Origin: SZUA-430 sp040080835
Lineage (GTDB): Bacteria > Pseudomonadota > Alphaproteobacteria > Micropepsales > Micropepsaceae
Assembly: GCA_040080835.1 (NCBI GenBank)
Contig: JBEBHP010000004.1
Span: forward strand, 124,001-188,000
Length of the DNA: 64,000 nucleotides
Direction: 5' to 3'
In this document: positions 18,901-26,602 of the stretch, piece after piece
Layout of the letters: every line of letters begins with the position of its first letter
Position numbering within the stretch: the stretch's first letter is position 1
The notes under the pieces: model-generated
Databases searched by the model: none
What the model saw: the letters and a program-made list of their open reading frames with translations, nothing else
What the model was told of the DNA's origin: nothing
Made by a program: the position numbers and the translations under genes

Positions 18901-19344
18901 GTGCGTTACACTGACAGCTCGGTTGAGCGCCTGCAGGTGAAACTGACCACCAGTGATGCATCGCGCTACAGCCTGACGTGCAATCGTCGCCGTGTTCCCC
19001 TGCAGCCTTCCGGCAAGGGAGGCGTTGCGGTGGCCGGGGTGCGGTACAAGGCCTGGCAACCGGCCATGTCCCTGCATCCAGTGCTTCCCGTGAATGCGCC
19101 GTTGACGTTCGACATTTTCGACAACTGGTCGGGTCGGGCTCTTGGGGGTTGCGTCTATCATGTTGCTCACCCCGGCGGACGCAACTACGCGACGTTTCCT
19201 GTCAACGGCAACGAGGCAGAAGCGCGGCGTCTTGCGCGCTTTGAAGCGCACGGGCATTCGCCGGGGACCTACAGTGCGCCGCGCGAGCAGCCACATCGCG
19301 AGTTTCCGATGACACTCGATCTCAGACGTCCGGCGGAGATTTGA
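15997..19344 (+). CDS. Transglutaminase-like protein fused to DUF2126, 1115 aa
   Basis: The N-terminal bacterial transglutaminase-like domain (residues about 1-290) has an intact Cys-His-Asp triad: C180 in ASCRDSSW, H229 in DLHAWVEV, D245 in GVDPTSGL. A long C-terminal region typical of DUF2126 follows (TMGGEPTFVS and GKWYPGETLPRW motifs, then HTGTGGGNHIVVGG), which resembles a glutamine-synthetase/GCS-like amidoligase fold. The three bases between its stop and the GTG of the next gene show an operon with the ATP-grasp/alpha-E protein and a second transglutaminase. Comparative genomics of such operons predicts peptide ligation and cleavage, possibly protein or cell-wall modification. No experiment is implied here. 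Confidence 0.9.
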   Translation: MSIKASLYHLTHYCYAKPVILGPQTVRLRPAPHSRTRVISHSLRVSPGGHFVNHQQDPYGNWLARFVFPEPVTELKIEVDLVADMTVYNPFDFFVEEESEFYPFEYPEDMRPDLSIYRVTEPAGPRLRKFLESVSRERMRTVDFVVGLNARIAREIGYIVRMEPGVQTPEETLERAKASCRDSSWLLVQTLRQLGFAARFVSGYLIQLKPDLVAIDGPPGTSHDFTDLHAWVEVYLPGAGWIGVDPTSGLLAGESHIPLAATPHYRHAAPIAGLTSGAAADFKFDMQVRRIAEHPRITKPFSDEAWNALDALGKQIDKSLVDGDVRLTMGGEPTFVSIDDFESGEWNTDAVGPTKRSLADQLIRRLQKRFAPGGFLHYGQGKWYPGETLPRWTFSLYWRRDGMPIWENPGLIATETAQTGVDSARAEQFLRTMAQALEVEPELVLPAFEDPADWIVKEGRLPENVTPENSKLKDPEERLRIARVFGRGLTEPSGFVLPIQPWQAKASRAVRWRSEPWRTRRGRLYLIAGDSPVGYRLPLGSLPHIPPSRYPHVYEADPTAPRAPLPTMVSLPNLMPVAISAREQARASFAASDDMQDRNEQSFVADIDGAVRTAISVEPRDGRLCVFMPPVERLEEYLDLVRAAEAAAHAVNLPVHIEGYAPPGDPRMNVVRVAPDPGVIEVNIHPATRWEECVAITQSVYEEARQTRLGADKFMLDGRHTGTGGGNHIVVGGATPMDSPFLRRPDLLRSVILHWQRHPSLSYLFSGLFIGPTSQAPRVDEARHDSLYELEIALSQMPPPGKGNAPPPWLVDRLLRNMLIDVTGNTHRAEICIDKLYSPDSATGRLGLVEFRGFEMPPDPRMSLAQQALIRGLIARFWNNPVVGELTRWGTVLHDRYMLPHFVWDDFLDVLRDLSQNGFDFRPEWFEAQAEFRFPFCGEVSYEGVHLEIRQALEPWHVLGETGAIGGTVRYTDSSVERLQVKLTTSDASRYSLTCNRRRVPLQPSGKGGVAVAGVRYKAWQPAMSLHPVLPVNAPLTFDIFDNWSGRALGGCVYHVAHPGGRNYATFPVNGNEAEARRLARFEAHGHSPGTYSAPREQPHREFPMTLDLRRPAEI

Positions 19345-19347
19345 GGC

Positions 19348-21750
19348 GTGTCACCACAATCGAAGCGTTGGGGTGAAGCGGGTGCGCGCTCACTGGATTC
19401 ATACAAGCCGCTTGCGGGTGTTGCTGATGAGCTGGTTGACGCTTCAGGTTCGGTCAGGCCCGTGTGGCGGAAGTTCATCGACCACTTCCAGCGCCTTCCT
19501 GCCGACGAAATAACGCTGCGCTTTGCCCGCGGAGACCAGTACCTGCGCGATGCAGGCGTTTATTTTCGCCAGTATGGCAAGGCAGGATCGGCAGAACGCG
19601 ACTGGCCGCTCAGTCACATTCCCGTGCTCATTCATGAGAACGAGTGGAAGCAGATATCCGAAGGCCTGGTGCAGCGGGCCGAGTTGCTGGAAAGTGTTGT
19701 CGCCGACCTTTACGGACCCAACAGGCTGGTTGCAGAAGGGCACCTGCCACCATCGCTTATTGGAATGAGCAAGGAGTGGTTGCGACCGCTTGTTGGTGTT
19801 CATCCGAGGTCTGGCCACTATCTCAGCTTCATTGCATTCGAGATCGGGCGCGGGCCCGACGGCAACTGGTGGGTGCTGGGTGACCGTACGCAGGCGCCTT
19901 CAGGGGCGGGGTTTGCGCTCGAGAATCGTATTGCTACTGCGCGTGTGTTTTCCGAATTTTATCCCGCGGCAAATGTCTATCGCCTGGCAGGTTTCTTTCA
20001 GACCTTTCGAGATGCGCTGCGCGGACTTCGCGGCAGCACCGAAGATCAGGTTGCGATTCTGACGCCCGGCCTCTGGAATGACACTTACTTCGAGCATGCC
20101 TATATCGCACGCTATCTGGGTTTGATGCTTCTTGAGGGTGAGGACCTGACCGTCGAAAAGGGGCGGGTGATGGTGAGGACCGTGGCAGGGCTTGCGCCGG
20201 TGAGCGTGCTGTGGAGCAGGCTTGATGCCTCCTATGCTGATCCGCTTGAGCTTGATGAGCGATCGCGTCTTGGCACGCCTGGCATCGTTGATGCCATACG
20301 CCGCGCAAACCTGACAATGGTCAACGCCCTGGGGTCCGGCGTCCTTGAGACGCGTGCGTTACTGGCGTTCCTGCCGCGCATCCAGGCGCTGAAAGGCGAA
20401 CCGCTGAAGCTGTCGAATATCGCGACGTGGTGGTGCGGCCAGGAAACCGAGCGCGAGCATGTCAGGGCAAACATCAAACGCATGATGGTCGGTCCCGCCC
20501 TGTCGACGCGACCGCCGTTCGAACCGGATGGCAGGACCGTTCTGGGTGGTCGCTTCGAGCAAGAGACACTGCAAACGGTCGATTCCTATCTGGACACGGA
20601 TGGCGCCATGCTCGTCGGACAGGAAGCGGTGACACTGTCGACTACGCCTGCGTTCGTGAACGGTGAACTTGTTCCCCGGCCGATGAGCATTCGCGTGTTT
20701 CTGGCGCGAACCTCGAACGGCTGGCAAGTGATGCCAGGGGGCTATGCGCGGATCGGGCGCACCGAAGATGCGACAGCGATCGCCATGCAGCGTGGCGGTT
20801 CGGTGGCCGATGTCTGGGTGGTCAGCGATTTTCCCGTAGAAGCCGTCACGATGCTGCCTCCTGATGGGGCGACTTATCGGCGGAGCGAGTCCGGAGTCCT
20901 GCCGTCGCGGGCGGCCGACAATCTCTATTGGCTGGGTCGGTACGTGGAACGGGCAGAAGACATCATGCGTCTGTTGCGCGCCTATCACATGCGCTTGGCA
21001 GAGACAGCAAACTCCAATGCGCCATTGCTGAGATTGCTTGAAGATCATCTTCAGACATTTGATGTGTTGGACATGGAAGAGTGTGTGCCGGAGAGCCTCC
21101 GCGCAACCATCGCGTCGGCCATACACAGCGCCAGCCAGGTGCGCGACCGCTTCTCGATTGATGGCTGGAGCGCGCTGAATGATCTCGCAAAAACCGCACG
21201 ACAGATGGTCGACACCGCCAGGCCAGGCGATGATGCGGCGAGAGCCATGAGTGTTCTCTTGCGGAAGATTACAGGCTTCTCCGGTCTCGTGCATGAGAAC
21301 ATGTACCGATCGGTGGGGTGGCGCTTCCTGAGCATGGGAAGGTCGCTTGAACGTGCGCTTACGATGACTTCAGCGCTGGAAAAGTTTCTTGATTCAAAAG
21401 CGCCAGAGGGTGCACTTGATCTCGCTGTCGAGATCGGCGACAGTTCCATGACGCATCGCAGTCGTTATGCCGTGGCGTCAAACCGCAAGACAGTCATTGA
21501 CCTGCTGGCACTTGATGCACAGAATCCGCGATCGGTGCTTTACCATCTTGCCGAGCTTCGAGAGCATGCGGAGCAACTTGCCACGGTACTGGCGAAACAT
21601 CAGTTGTCGGTTTTCTCGCACACGGTGCGGGTGGCGCATGCGGACCTCGCGGCCGGGAGCCCGGAAACGCTTGATTCAGCAGGACTGCAGACATTGGGGC
21701 AAAGCATCGAGACTCTTTCCGATGTTCTGTCGTCAGAGTATCTGACGTAA
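19348..21750 (+). CDS. Circularly permuted ATP-grasp ligase fused to alpha-E domain, 800 aa
   Basis: Residues about 60-490 match the circularly permuted type 2 ATP-grasp family (Gly-rich DGNWWVLGDRTQAPSGAGFALENR, then RYLGLMLLEGEDL and TWWCGQE). A carboxylate-amine ligase activity is predicted. From about residue 510 the sequence switches to the alpha-E domain (SRAADNLYWLGRYVERAEDIMR), a helical domain normally encoded by a separate gene next to this ligase. Here the two are fused. It starts with GTG three bases after the DUF2126 gene and ends four bases before the next ATG. Confidence 0.9.
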   Translation: MSPQSKRWGEAGARSLDSYKPLAGVADELVDASGSVRPVWRKFIDHFQRLPADEITLRFARGDQYLRDAGVYFRQYGKAGSAERDWPLSHIPVLIHENEWKQISEGLVQRAELLESVVADLYGPNRLVAEGHLPPSLIGMSKEWLRPLVGVHPRSGHYLSFIAFEIGRGPDGNWWVLGDRTQAPSGAGFALENRIATARVFSEFYPAANVYRLAGFFQTFRDALRGLRGSTEDQVAILTPGLWNDTYFEHAYIARYLGLMLLEGEDLTVEKGRVMVRTVAGLAPVSVLWSRLDASYADPLELDERSRLGTPGIVDAIRRANLTMVNALGSGVLETRALLAFLPRIQALKGEPLKLSNIATWWCGQETEREHVRANIKRMMVGPALSTRPPFEPDGRTVLGGRFEQETLQTVDSYLDTDGAMLVGQEAVTLSTTPAFVNGELVPRPMSIRVFLARTSNGWQVMPGGYARIGRTEDATAIAMQRGGSVADVWVVSDFPVEAVTMLPPDGATYRRSESGVLPSRAADNLYWLGRYVERAEDIMRLLRAYHMRLAETANSNAPLLRLLEDHLQTFDVLDMEECVPESLRATIASAIHSASQVRDRFSIDGWSALNDLAKTARQMVDTARPGDDAARAMSVLLRKITGFSGLVHENMYRSVGWRFLSMGRSLERALTMTSALEKFLDSKAPEGALDLAVEIGDSSMTHRSRYAVASNRKTVIDLLALDAQNPRSVLYHLAELREHAEQLATVLAKHQLSVFSHTVRVAHADLAAGSPETLDSAGLQTLGQSIETLSDVLSSEYLT

Positions 21751-21754
21751 TCCC

Positions 21755-22633
21755 ATGATCTATGACATCGACCTGAAGATTTCCTACGACTATGACCAGC
21801 CTGCGAACGCGGGACGCCACTTGCTGCGTCTCAAGCCGGCTACGCTGGCGGGCGAGCAGAGTGTCGTCTCGATGGTGCTGAACATTGAGCCGGAAGCCGA
21901 AGAGCGCGTGGACAAATCTGATTTCTTCGGCAACGAGGCGGTTGAGATCGCCTATCGTTCGCCGCACAAGAAAATCGTCTTCGACCTCAAGTGCCGGGTT
22001 GACCGCCATGCACCCGATCGCGGCGTCATTGTTTCGCCCGATCTGCCGAGGTTGGGCGGGGAAGTGGCCGCCATCAATACGCTGGCTCCGGACTCGCCGC
22101 ATCACTTTCTTGGTCGTTCGCCGCGGGTACGGCCTGCTCCCGAAATGGATGCCTATACTGAAGTTGTCGTGCGGGAAGGCATGACGGCGTTCAAACTTGT
22201 TCAGGCGCTGGCAGAGGCATTGCATCGCGACATGAAATTTGACCCCAAGGCAACGACAGTTGATACTTCTCCTGAAGAAGCCTTCGCAGGCAGACACGGC
22301 GTCTGCCAGGATTTCGCGCACATCATGATCGCCTGCCTGCGTGGTGCCGGTGTGCCAGCCGGTTATGTCAGCGGATTTCTACGCACCATTCCGCCAAAGG
22401 GAAAACAGCGGTTGTCTGGTGCGGATGCGATGCATGCCTGGGTGCGCGCCTGGTGCGGGGCTGAGGCCGGATGGGTGGAATATGATCCGACGAACAACCT
22501 GCTTGTTGCCGACGATCACATTGTGATTGCGCGCGGTCGCGACTACTCGGACGTTTCGCCGGTCAAGGGCGTGCTGCGTACGGCGGGTTCGCAGGTGACG
22601 AAGCAGTCGGTTGATGTCATTCCGCTGGGTTAG
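21755..22633 (+). CDS. Transglutaminase family protein, 292 aa
   Basis: A stand-alone bacterial transglutaminase/protease-like protein with an N-terminal beta-rich domain (YDYDQPANAGRHLLRL) and a complete triad: C184 in HGVCQDFAH, H227 in DAMHAWVRA, D244 in VEYDPTNN. It is the third gene of the amidoligase operon, four bases after the ATP-grasp/alpha-E gene. Members usually accompany these ligases and are thought to hydrolyse or transfer the amide bonds they make. It overlaps the convergent Lgt-like gene by 17 bases. The proteasome-like peptidase that sometimes completes this operon is absent from the window. Confidence 0.92.
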   Translation: MIYDIDLKISYDYDQPANAGRHLLRLKPATLAGEQSVVSMVLNIEPEAEERVDKSDFFGNEAVEIAYRSPHKKIVFDLKCRVDRHAPDRGVIVSPDLPRLGGEVAAINTLAPDSPHHFLGRSPRVRPAPEMDAYTEVVVREGMTAFKLVQALAEALHRDMKFDPKATTVDTSPEEAFAGRHGVCQDFAHIMIACLRGAGVPAGYVSGFLRTIPPKGKQRLSGADAMHAWVRAWCGAEAGWVEYDPTNNLLVADDHIVIARGRDYSDVSPVKGVLRTAGSQVTKQSVDVIPLG

Positions 22634-23363
22634 TGTCGTTCTCGCCGTTCGCGCTGGACGTGTTTCGGCGAAGCATAAGAGAACCGTAGACGACCAGACC
22701 AAGACACATCAGGTGGAAGTGGTTGAGCGGTCCGATCAGTGGCGGGTAGGGTTTCAGGAACTCCCACAGGAAGCGCTGCGTGCCGTAGAAGATGGCAAGC
22801 CAGTAGAAACCGCCCTTCATCGCCCAGTGTGCGCGATTCCGCAATCCGAGCAGAAACACGGTCGTGAAGACGGCCATGCTGATTGACTCATAGACCTGCA
22901 CCGGGTGTCGGCCTATGCCGTCGCCGAGATCAACGGCCCATGGAAGCTCAGATGGTGTGCCAAAAGTCTGATCCGGGATCCCGGCAAACAGGCAACCCCA
23001 CCTTCCAATCGTGACACCGGCAGCAAATGGACCCACGAATACGATGCCTGTCGACATGCGGATTCCGCGCACCAGCTTGTAGAGTTCGACGCCCAGGATT
23101 CCGCCGGCAAGGGCGCCTGCTACGGAATGCGCGAGAGCGAAGGTGCCTTGTCCCCAAAATGTGAGGGAGCCGGAGAGGTATGCGCCCAGAATCGCGCCGA
23201 TCGCGAGGCAGGTGAAGTAGCCGCCGTCGGCGACCTGCGCGACTGTAGAGGTCAAGCCCTTCAGTCGCCACTTGTAGAGAATGATTCCGACCAGAATGCT
23301 GGTTCCCCATGCCGCGGTATCGAACAGCAGATGGTAGGCAGGATTGGTCGGGATTTCGATCAA
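22617..23363 (-). CDS. Prolipoprotein diacylglyceryl transferase-like membrane protein, 248 aa
   Basis: A polytopic protein (about six or seven helices) of the Lgt fold. The motif GRWGCLFAGIPDQTFGTPSELPWAV, followed by GRHPVQVYES (near residues 120-160), matches the Lgt signature (GR-x-GN-F-x-NGE...RHPSQLYE). N is replaced by C and NGE by AGI, so it is probably a paralogue rather than the essential housekeeping Lgt. Its start overlaps the MOSC stop (ATGA), the third gene of a DUF1289-MOSC-Lgt-like operon. Donor and acceptor are unknown. Confidence 0.78.
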   Translation of the reverse strand: MIEIPTNPAYHLLFDTAAWGTSILVGIILYKWRLKGLTSTVAQVADGGYFTCLAIGAILGAYLSGSLTFWGQGTFALAHSVAGALAGGILGVELYKLVRGIRMSTGIVFVGPFAAGVTIGRWGCLFAGIPDQTFGTPSELPWAVDLGDGIGRHPVQVYESISMAVFTTVFLLGLRNRAHWAMKGGFYWLAIFYGTQRFLWEFLKPYPPLIGPLNHFHLMCLGLVVYGSLMLRRNTSSANGENDTNPAE

Positions 23364-23905
23364 ACTGGTTTCAACGCTTCGTGGGGGCCAGCAGGAAGTG
23401 TCACTGTGATGGTGTCATCCAGGCGAACTTGGCCGCTTTCGACGACTATGCCCATGACTCCGGCCTTTCGAATGACGCCGCGGAGTGGATCGCGTTCGAT
23501 CATGGCTTCCATCAGCCCCGGCTGGAGACCGTCGAGCTGCCTGCAGGGATTGCGCAGGCCTGTGATTTCCACAATTGCGCATTGACCTATGTGCAGCCTT
23601 GCGAGCCTGGGCAGAGCCAGAAGGTCAATGCCCAGGGTCGTGATGTTCTCACCCAGCAAACCGGGATGAACGCTGAAACCGCGAAGCCGAAGGTCGGCAA
23701 AAAGTTCTGTCTGAATCAAATGGACTTGCCGAAGGTTTGGCTGGCCCGGAGCGATGGCCACGCGTGAGCGGTGCTTTACCGTCCTGCCCATGTGGGCGTC
23801 GCCCTCGACGCCAAGGCCCTTGAGGAGGCCGACAGAATGAAGCTGGGGCTTGGACATTGTGTGAGCAGGACTCGCACAAACAGCTATGACGCGTGGGACA
23901 GTCAT
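23360..23905 (-). CDS. MOSC domain protein, 181 aa
   Basis: A stand-alone MOSC (molybdenum cofactor sulfurase C-terminal) domain. The hallmarks are GLGVEGDAHMG near residues 31-41, the QVHLIQTE strand, GLLGENITT, and the invariant Cys in GLRNPCRQLD. Related proteins (YiiM, YuaD, mARC C-terminal domain) bind a Moco-linked sulfur or reduce N-hydroxylated compounds. There is no signal peptide. It is coupled by overlapping start and stop codons to both neighbours. Confidence 0.88.
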   Translation of the reverse strand: MTVPRVIAVCASPAHTMSKPQLHSVGLLKGLGVEGDAHMGRTVKHRSRVAIAPGQPNLRQVHLIQTELFADLRLRGFSVHPGLLGENITTLGIDLLALPRLARLHIGQCAIVEITGLRNPCRQLDGLQPGLMEAMIERDPLRGVIRKAGVMGIVVESGQVRLDDTITVTLPAGPHEALKPV

Positions 23906-24120
23906 GTGCCGGGAAGCCGGAATGCTGCAGCGCGGCGTTCGCGGTCAACGATACTTGCCTTGCGGTCCTCGAGCCCGGCAATGACGCTTCGACGGACATC
24001 CGCGGACAGGCTGCTCCAGCTCGCAATTTCAGGCATTGAGCGGCCGCAACCCAGGCACCAACCTGTCGTAGCGTCAATAGAGCAGACTTTTGTGCACGGC
24101 GATTCAATGGGCTCGGCCAT
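23902..24120 (-). CDS. DUF1289 small Cys protein, 72 aa
   Basis: A short protein with the DUF1289 signature: SPCTKVCSIDATTGWCLGCGR, followed by E-I-x-W. The four cysteines suggest a small zinc or Fe-S binding site. The start at 24120 (MAEPIESP) is chosen since longer frames would overlap the divergent acyl-CoA dehydrogenase. It is the first gene of the operon and overlaps the MOSC start by four bases. Function of the family unknown. Confidence 0.88.
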   Translation of the reverse strand: MAEPIESPCTKVCSIDATTGWCLGCGRSMPEIASWSSLSADVRRSVIAGLEDRKASIVDRERRAAAFRLPGT

Positions 24121-24235
24121 GTCGGCGTTGTTAGACCGACGTGCTTTTGTCCACAAGATGCAGTTTGAATCCTTGCGGCTCGAGGCTATCATTGGGCCAA
24201 TCCAATTGATCAACACGGCCTGAAGGACTGCCCCA

Positions 24236-25429
24236 ATGAATATCGATTTTACGCCTGCCGACCAAACATTCCGGGCAGAAGTCCGGAAATTTATTGCCGA
24301 AAGCATTCCCAAGGAAGTCAAAGGCAAGTCCCGTGGCGAGTATGGCGGGAAGGACGATTTCATGGCCTGGCACAAGGTGCTCTACGGCAAGGGATGGGTG
24401 GCTCCATCCTGGCCGAAGGAATATGGCGGAACGGGCTGGACCGCGACGCAGAAGTATATTTTTGGCGAAGAGTGCGCGGCGGCAGACACACCGATGACAT
24501 TGCCGTTCGGCCTCGCGATGGTCGGGCCCGTGATTTACACATTTGGCTCGGATGAGCAAAAGAAAGAGCATTTGCCGAAGATCCTCTCCGGTGAGCGCTG
24601 GTGGTGCCAGGGCTATTCCGAACCCGGTTCAGGGTCCGACCTGGCGTCGCTGAAGACGACCGCCGTTCGGGAAGGTGACCATTACATCGTCAATGGCCAG
24701 AAAACCTGGACGACGCTTGCCCAGTTCGCGGACTGGATATTCTGCCTTGTGCGAACTGACTCGAAGGCCAAGCAGCAGGAAGGCATTTCGTTCCTGCTCA
24801 TCGATATGAAGTCGTCCGGCGTTTCGGTTCGTCCGATCATTACGATGGACGGCGCCCATGAAGTGAACGAAGTCTTCCTCGACAACGTCAAGGTGCCGGT
24901 CAGGAACCTGATCGGGAAGGAAAACCAGGGCTGGACCTATGCAAAGTTCCTGCTGGGTCACGAGCGTGCAGGTATTGCGGGTGTCGCCCGTTCCAAACGA
25001 GGGGTTGAACGTCTAAAGAAGCTTGCCTCCGCAGAACAGGATGGTGAGGGCAAGAAACTGATCAACGACGAGATGTTCTCGCGTGGCATCGCAGAGCTTG
25101 AAGTGGACCTGCTGTCGCTCGAATTCACGGAACTGCGCACACTCGCCAATGAATCAAAGGGCGGTCACGGGCCGGAAGCCTCGATCCTGAAGATAAAGGG
25201 CACCGATATCCAACAGCGATTGACTGAACTCACCATGGAAGCGATTGCGTATTACGGCAGTCCATATAGGCCGTTCGCCCACGACAAGGCGACCAACGAG
25301 TACGTGCCGGGGCCCGACTATTCGCATGGAGCGTCACAGAATTACTTCCTGACGCGACGGACGTCGATTTACGGCGGGTCGAATGAAATTCAGCGCAACA
25401 TCATCGCGAAGATGGTGCTGGGCCTCTAG
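24236..25429 (+). CDS. Acyl-CoA dehydrogenase, PimC-like (large subunit type), 397 aa
   Basis: An FAD-dependent acyl-CoA dehydrogenase. The flavin and substrate segments are clear: WWCQGYSEPGSGSDLASL (about residues 121-138), then NGQKTWTT, and the C-terminal SIYGGSNEIQRNIIAKMVLGL. This subgroup, including PimC of pimeloyl-CoA dehydrogenase and FadE26-like alpha subunits of heterocomplexes, usually pairs with a shorter PimD-like partner. That partner follows 42 bases downstream. A soluble cytosolic oxidase of acyl-CoA or dicarboxyl-CoA. The natural substrate is inferred only by family. Confidence 0.9.
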   Translation: MNIDFTPADQTFRAEVRKFIAESIPKEVKGKSRGEYGGKDDFMAWHKVLYGKGWVAPSWPKEYGGTGWTATQKYIFGEECAAADTPMTLPFGLAMVGPVIYTFGSDEQKKEHLPKILSGERWWCQGYSEPGSGSDLASLKTTAVREGDHYIVNGQKTWTTLAQFADWIFCLVRTDSKAKQQEGISFLLIDMKSSGVSVRPIITMDGAHEVNEVFLDNVKVPVRNLIGKENQGWTYAKFLLGHERAGIAGVARSKRGVERLKKLASAEQDGEGKKLINDEMFSRGIAELEVDLLSLEFTELRTLANESKGGHGPEASILKIKGTDIQQRLTELTMEAIAYYGSPYRPFAHDKATNEYVPGPDYSHGASQNYFLTRRTSIYGGSNEIQRNIIAKMVLGL

Positions 25430-25471
25430 TCAAAACAAACATAATTCAACATCGAACACCCGGACATCGAC

Positions 25472-26602
25472 ATGGACTTTTCCTTTACCGAAGAACAGAA
25501 TTTGCTGCGCAACAGCGTGCAGAAGTTCGTTCAGAACGACTACAGCTTTGAAGCACGGCGCGCGATCATCAAGAGCGAGAGCGGCTGGAAGCGCGAGAAC
25601 TGGGCGAAGATCGCCGAAATGGGATTGCTGGCAGCACCGTTCACCGAGGATCAGGGCGGTCTGGGTGGCGGTCCTATCGAAACGATGATCATCATGGAAG
25701 AGTTCGGCCGGGGCCTGGTGGTTGAGCCCTACGTGCCCACTGTCGTGCTGGGCGGCGGCTTCCTGCGTCATGGCGGGAGCAAGGCGCAACAAGAAAAATA
25801 CATTCCGGAAATCATCGAAGGCAAGCGCGTGATCGCGTTCGCCTTTGCGGAACCTCAGGGTCGCTACAATCTTGCTGATCTTGCCGTTACTGCAAAAAAG
25901 TCCGGCGCGGGCTACACGCTGAATGGCCACAAGGCGGTCGTGATTGGTGCGCCGTGGGCCGATACTCTCATTGTGTCGGCTCGCACCGCGGGCGGTCAGC
26001 GCGAAGCCAAGGGCGTGACCGTGTTTGTCGTCGACAAGAAAGCCAAGGGCGTATCGTGCCGCGACTACGCGACAGTTGATGGCCTTCGGGCGTCGGAAGT
26101 CACGTTTGAGAACGTCGCTGTCGGCGCAGATGCGGTTGTTGGCCAAGTGGACAATGGTCTGGCGCTGGTGGAGCGCGTTGTGGACGAAGGTATCGCGGCC
26201 CTGTCTGCGGAAGCGATCGGCGGCATGAAAGTGCTGAACGATGCGACTGTTGAGTATTGCAAGACCCGCAAACAATTTGGTGTGCCAATCGGCAAGTTCC
26301 AGGTGCTGCAGCACCGCATGGTGGACATGTTTATGAACTATGAACAGTCGGTCTCGATCACCTACATGGTGACATTGAAGCTGGAGGGCACCGATGAAGA
26401 GCGCCGCAAGGCCGCCTCAGCCGCCAAGGTTCAGATCGGGAAAGCCGGTCGATTCATTGGGCAGCAGGCTGTACAGCTGCACGGTGGAATGGGCATGACC
26501 GACGAACTGAATGTTGGGCACTATTTCAAGCGCCTGACGATGATCGACACGATGTTCGGCAATGTCGACCACCACCTGAAGCGCTACGCGTCGGCGGCCT
26601 AG
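25472..26602 (+). CDS. Acyl-CoA dehydrogenase, PimD-like (small subunit type), 376 aa
   Basis: Starts MDFSFTEEQNLLRNSVQKF and ends around LHGGMGMTDELNVGHYFKRL, which are features of PimD, the small subunit of pimeloyl-CoA dehydrogenase, and of related beta subunits. It lies directly after the PimC-like gene on the same strand, which supports an alpha/beta complex. Its last four bases (CTAG) also encode the stop of the convergent serine hydrolase. Confidence 0.9.
   Translation: MDFSFTEEQNLLRNSVQKFVQNDYSFEARRAIIKSESGWKRENWAKIAEMGLLAAPFTEDQGGLGGGPIETMIIMEEFGRGLVVEPYVPTVVLGGGFLRHGGSKAQQEKYIPEIIEGKRVIAFAFAEPQGRYNLADLAVTAKKSGAGYTLNGHKAVVIGAPWADTLIVSARTAGGQREAKGVTVFVVDKKAKGVSCRDYATVDGLRASEVTFENVAVGADAVVGQVDNGLALVERVVDEGIAALSAEAIGGMKVLNDATVEYCKTRKQFGVPIGKFQVLQHRMVDMFMNYEQSVSITYMVTLKLEGTDEERRKAASAAKVQIGKAGRFIGQQAVQLHGGMGMTDELNVGHYFKRLTMIDTMFGNVDHHLKRYASAA

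Noticed and set aside
21494..22321. Minus-strand frame opposite the transglutaminase gene
   Set aside because: Antisense shadow. The plus-strand gene has an intact Cys-His-Asp triad.
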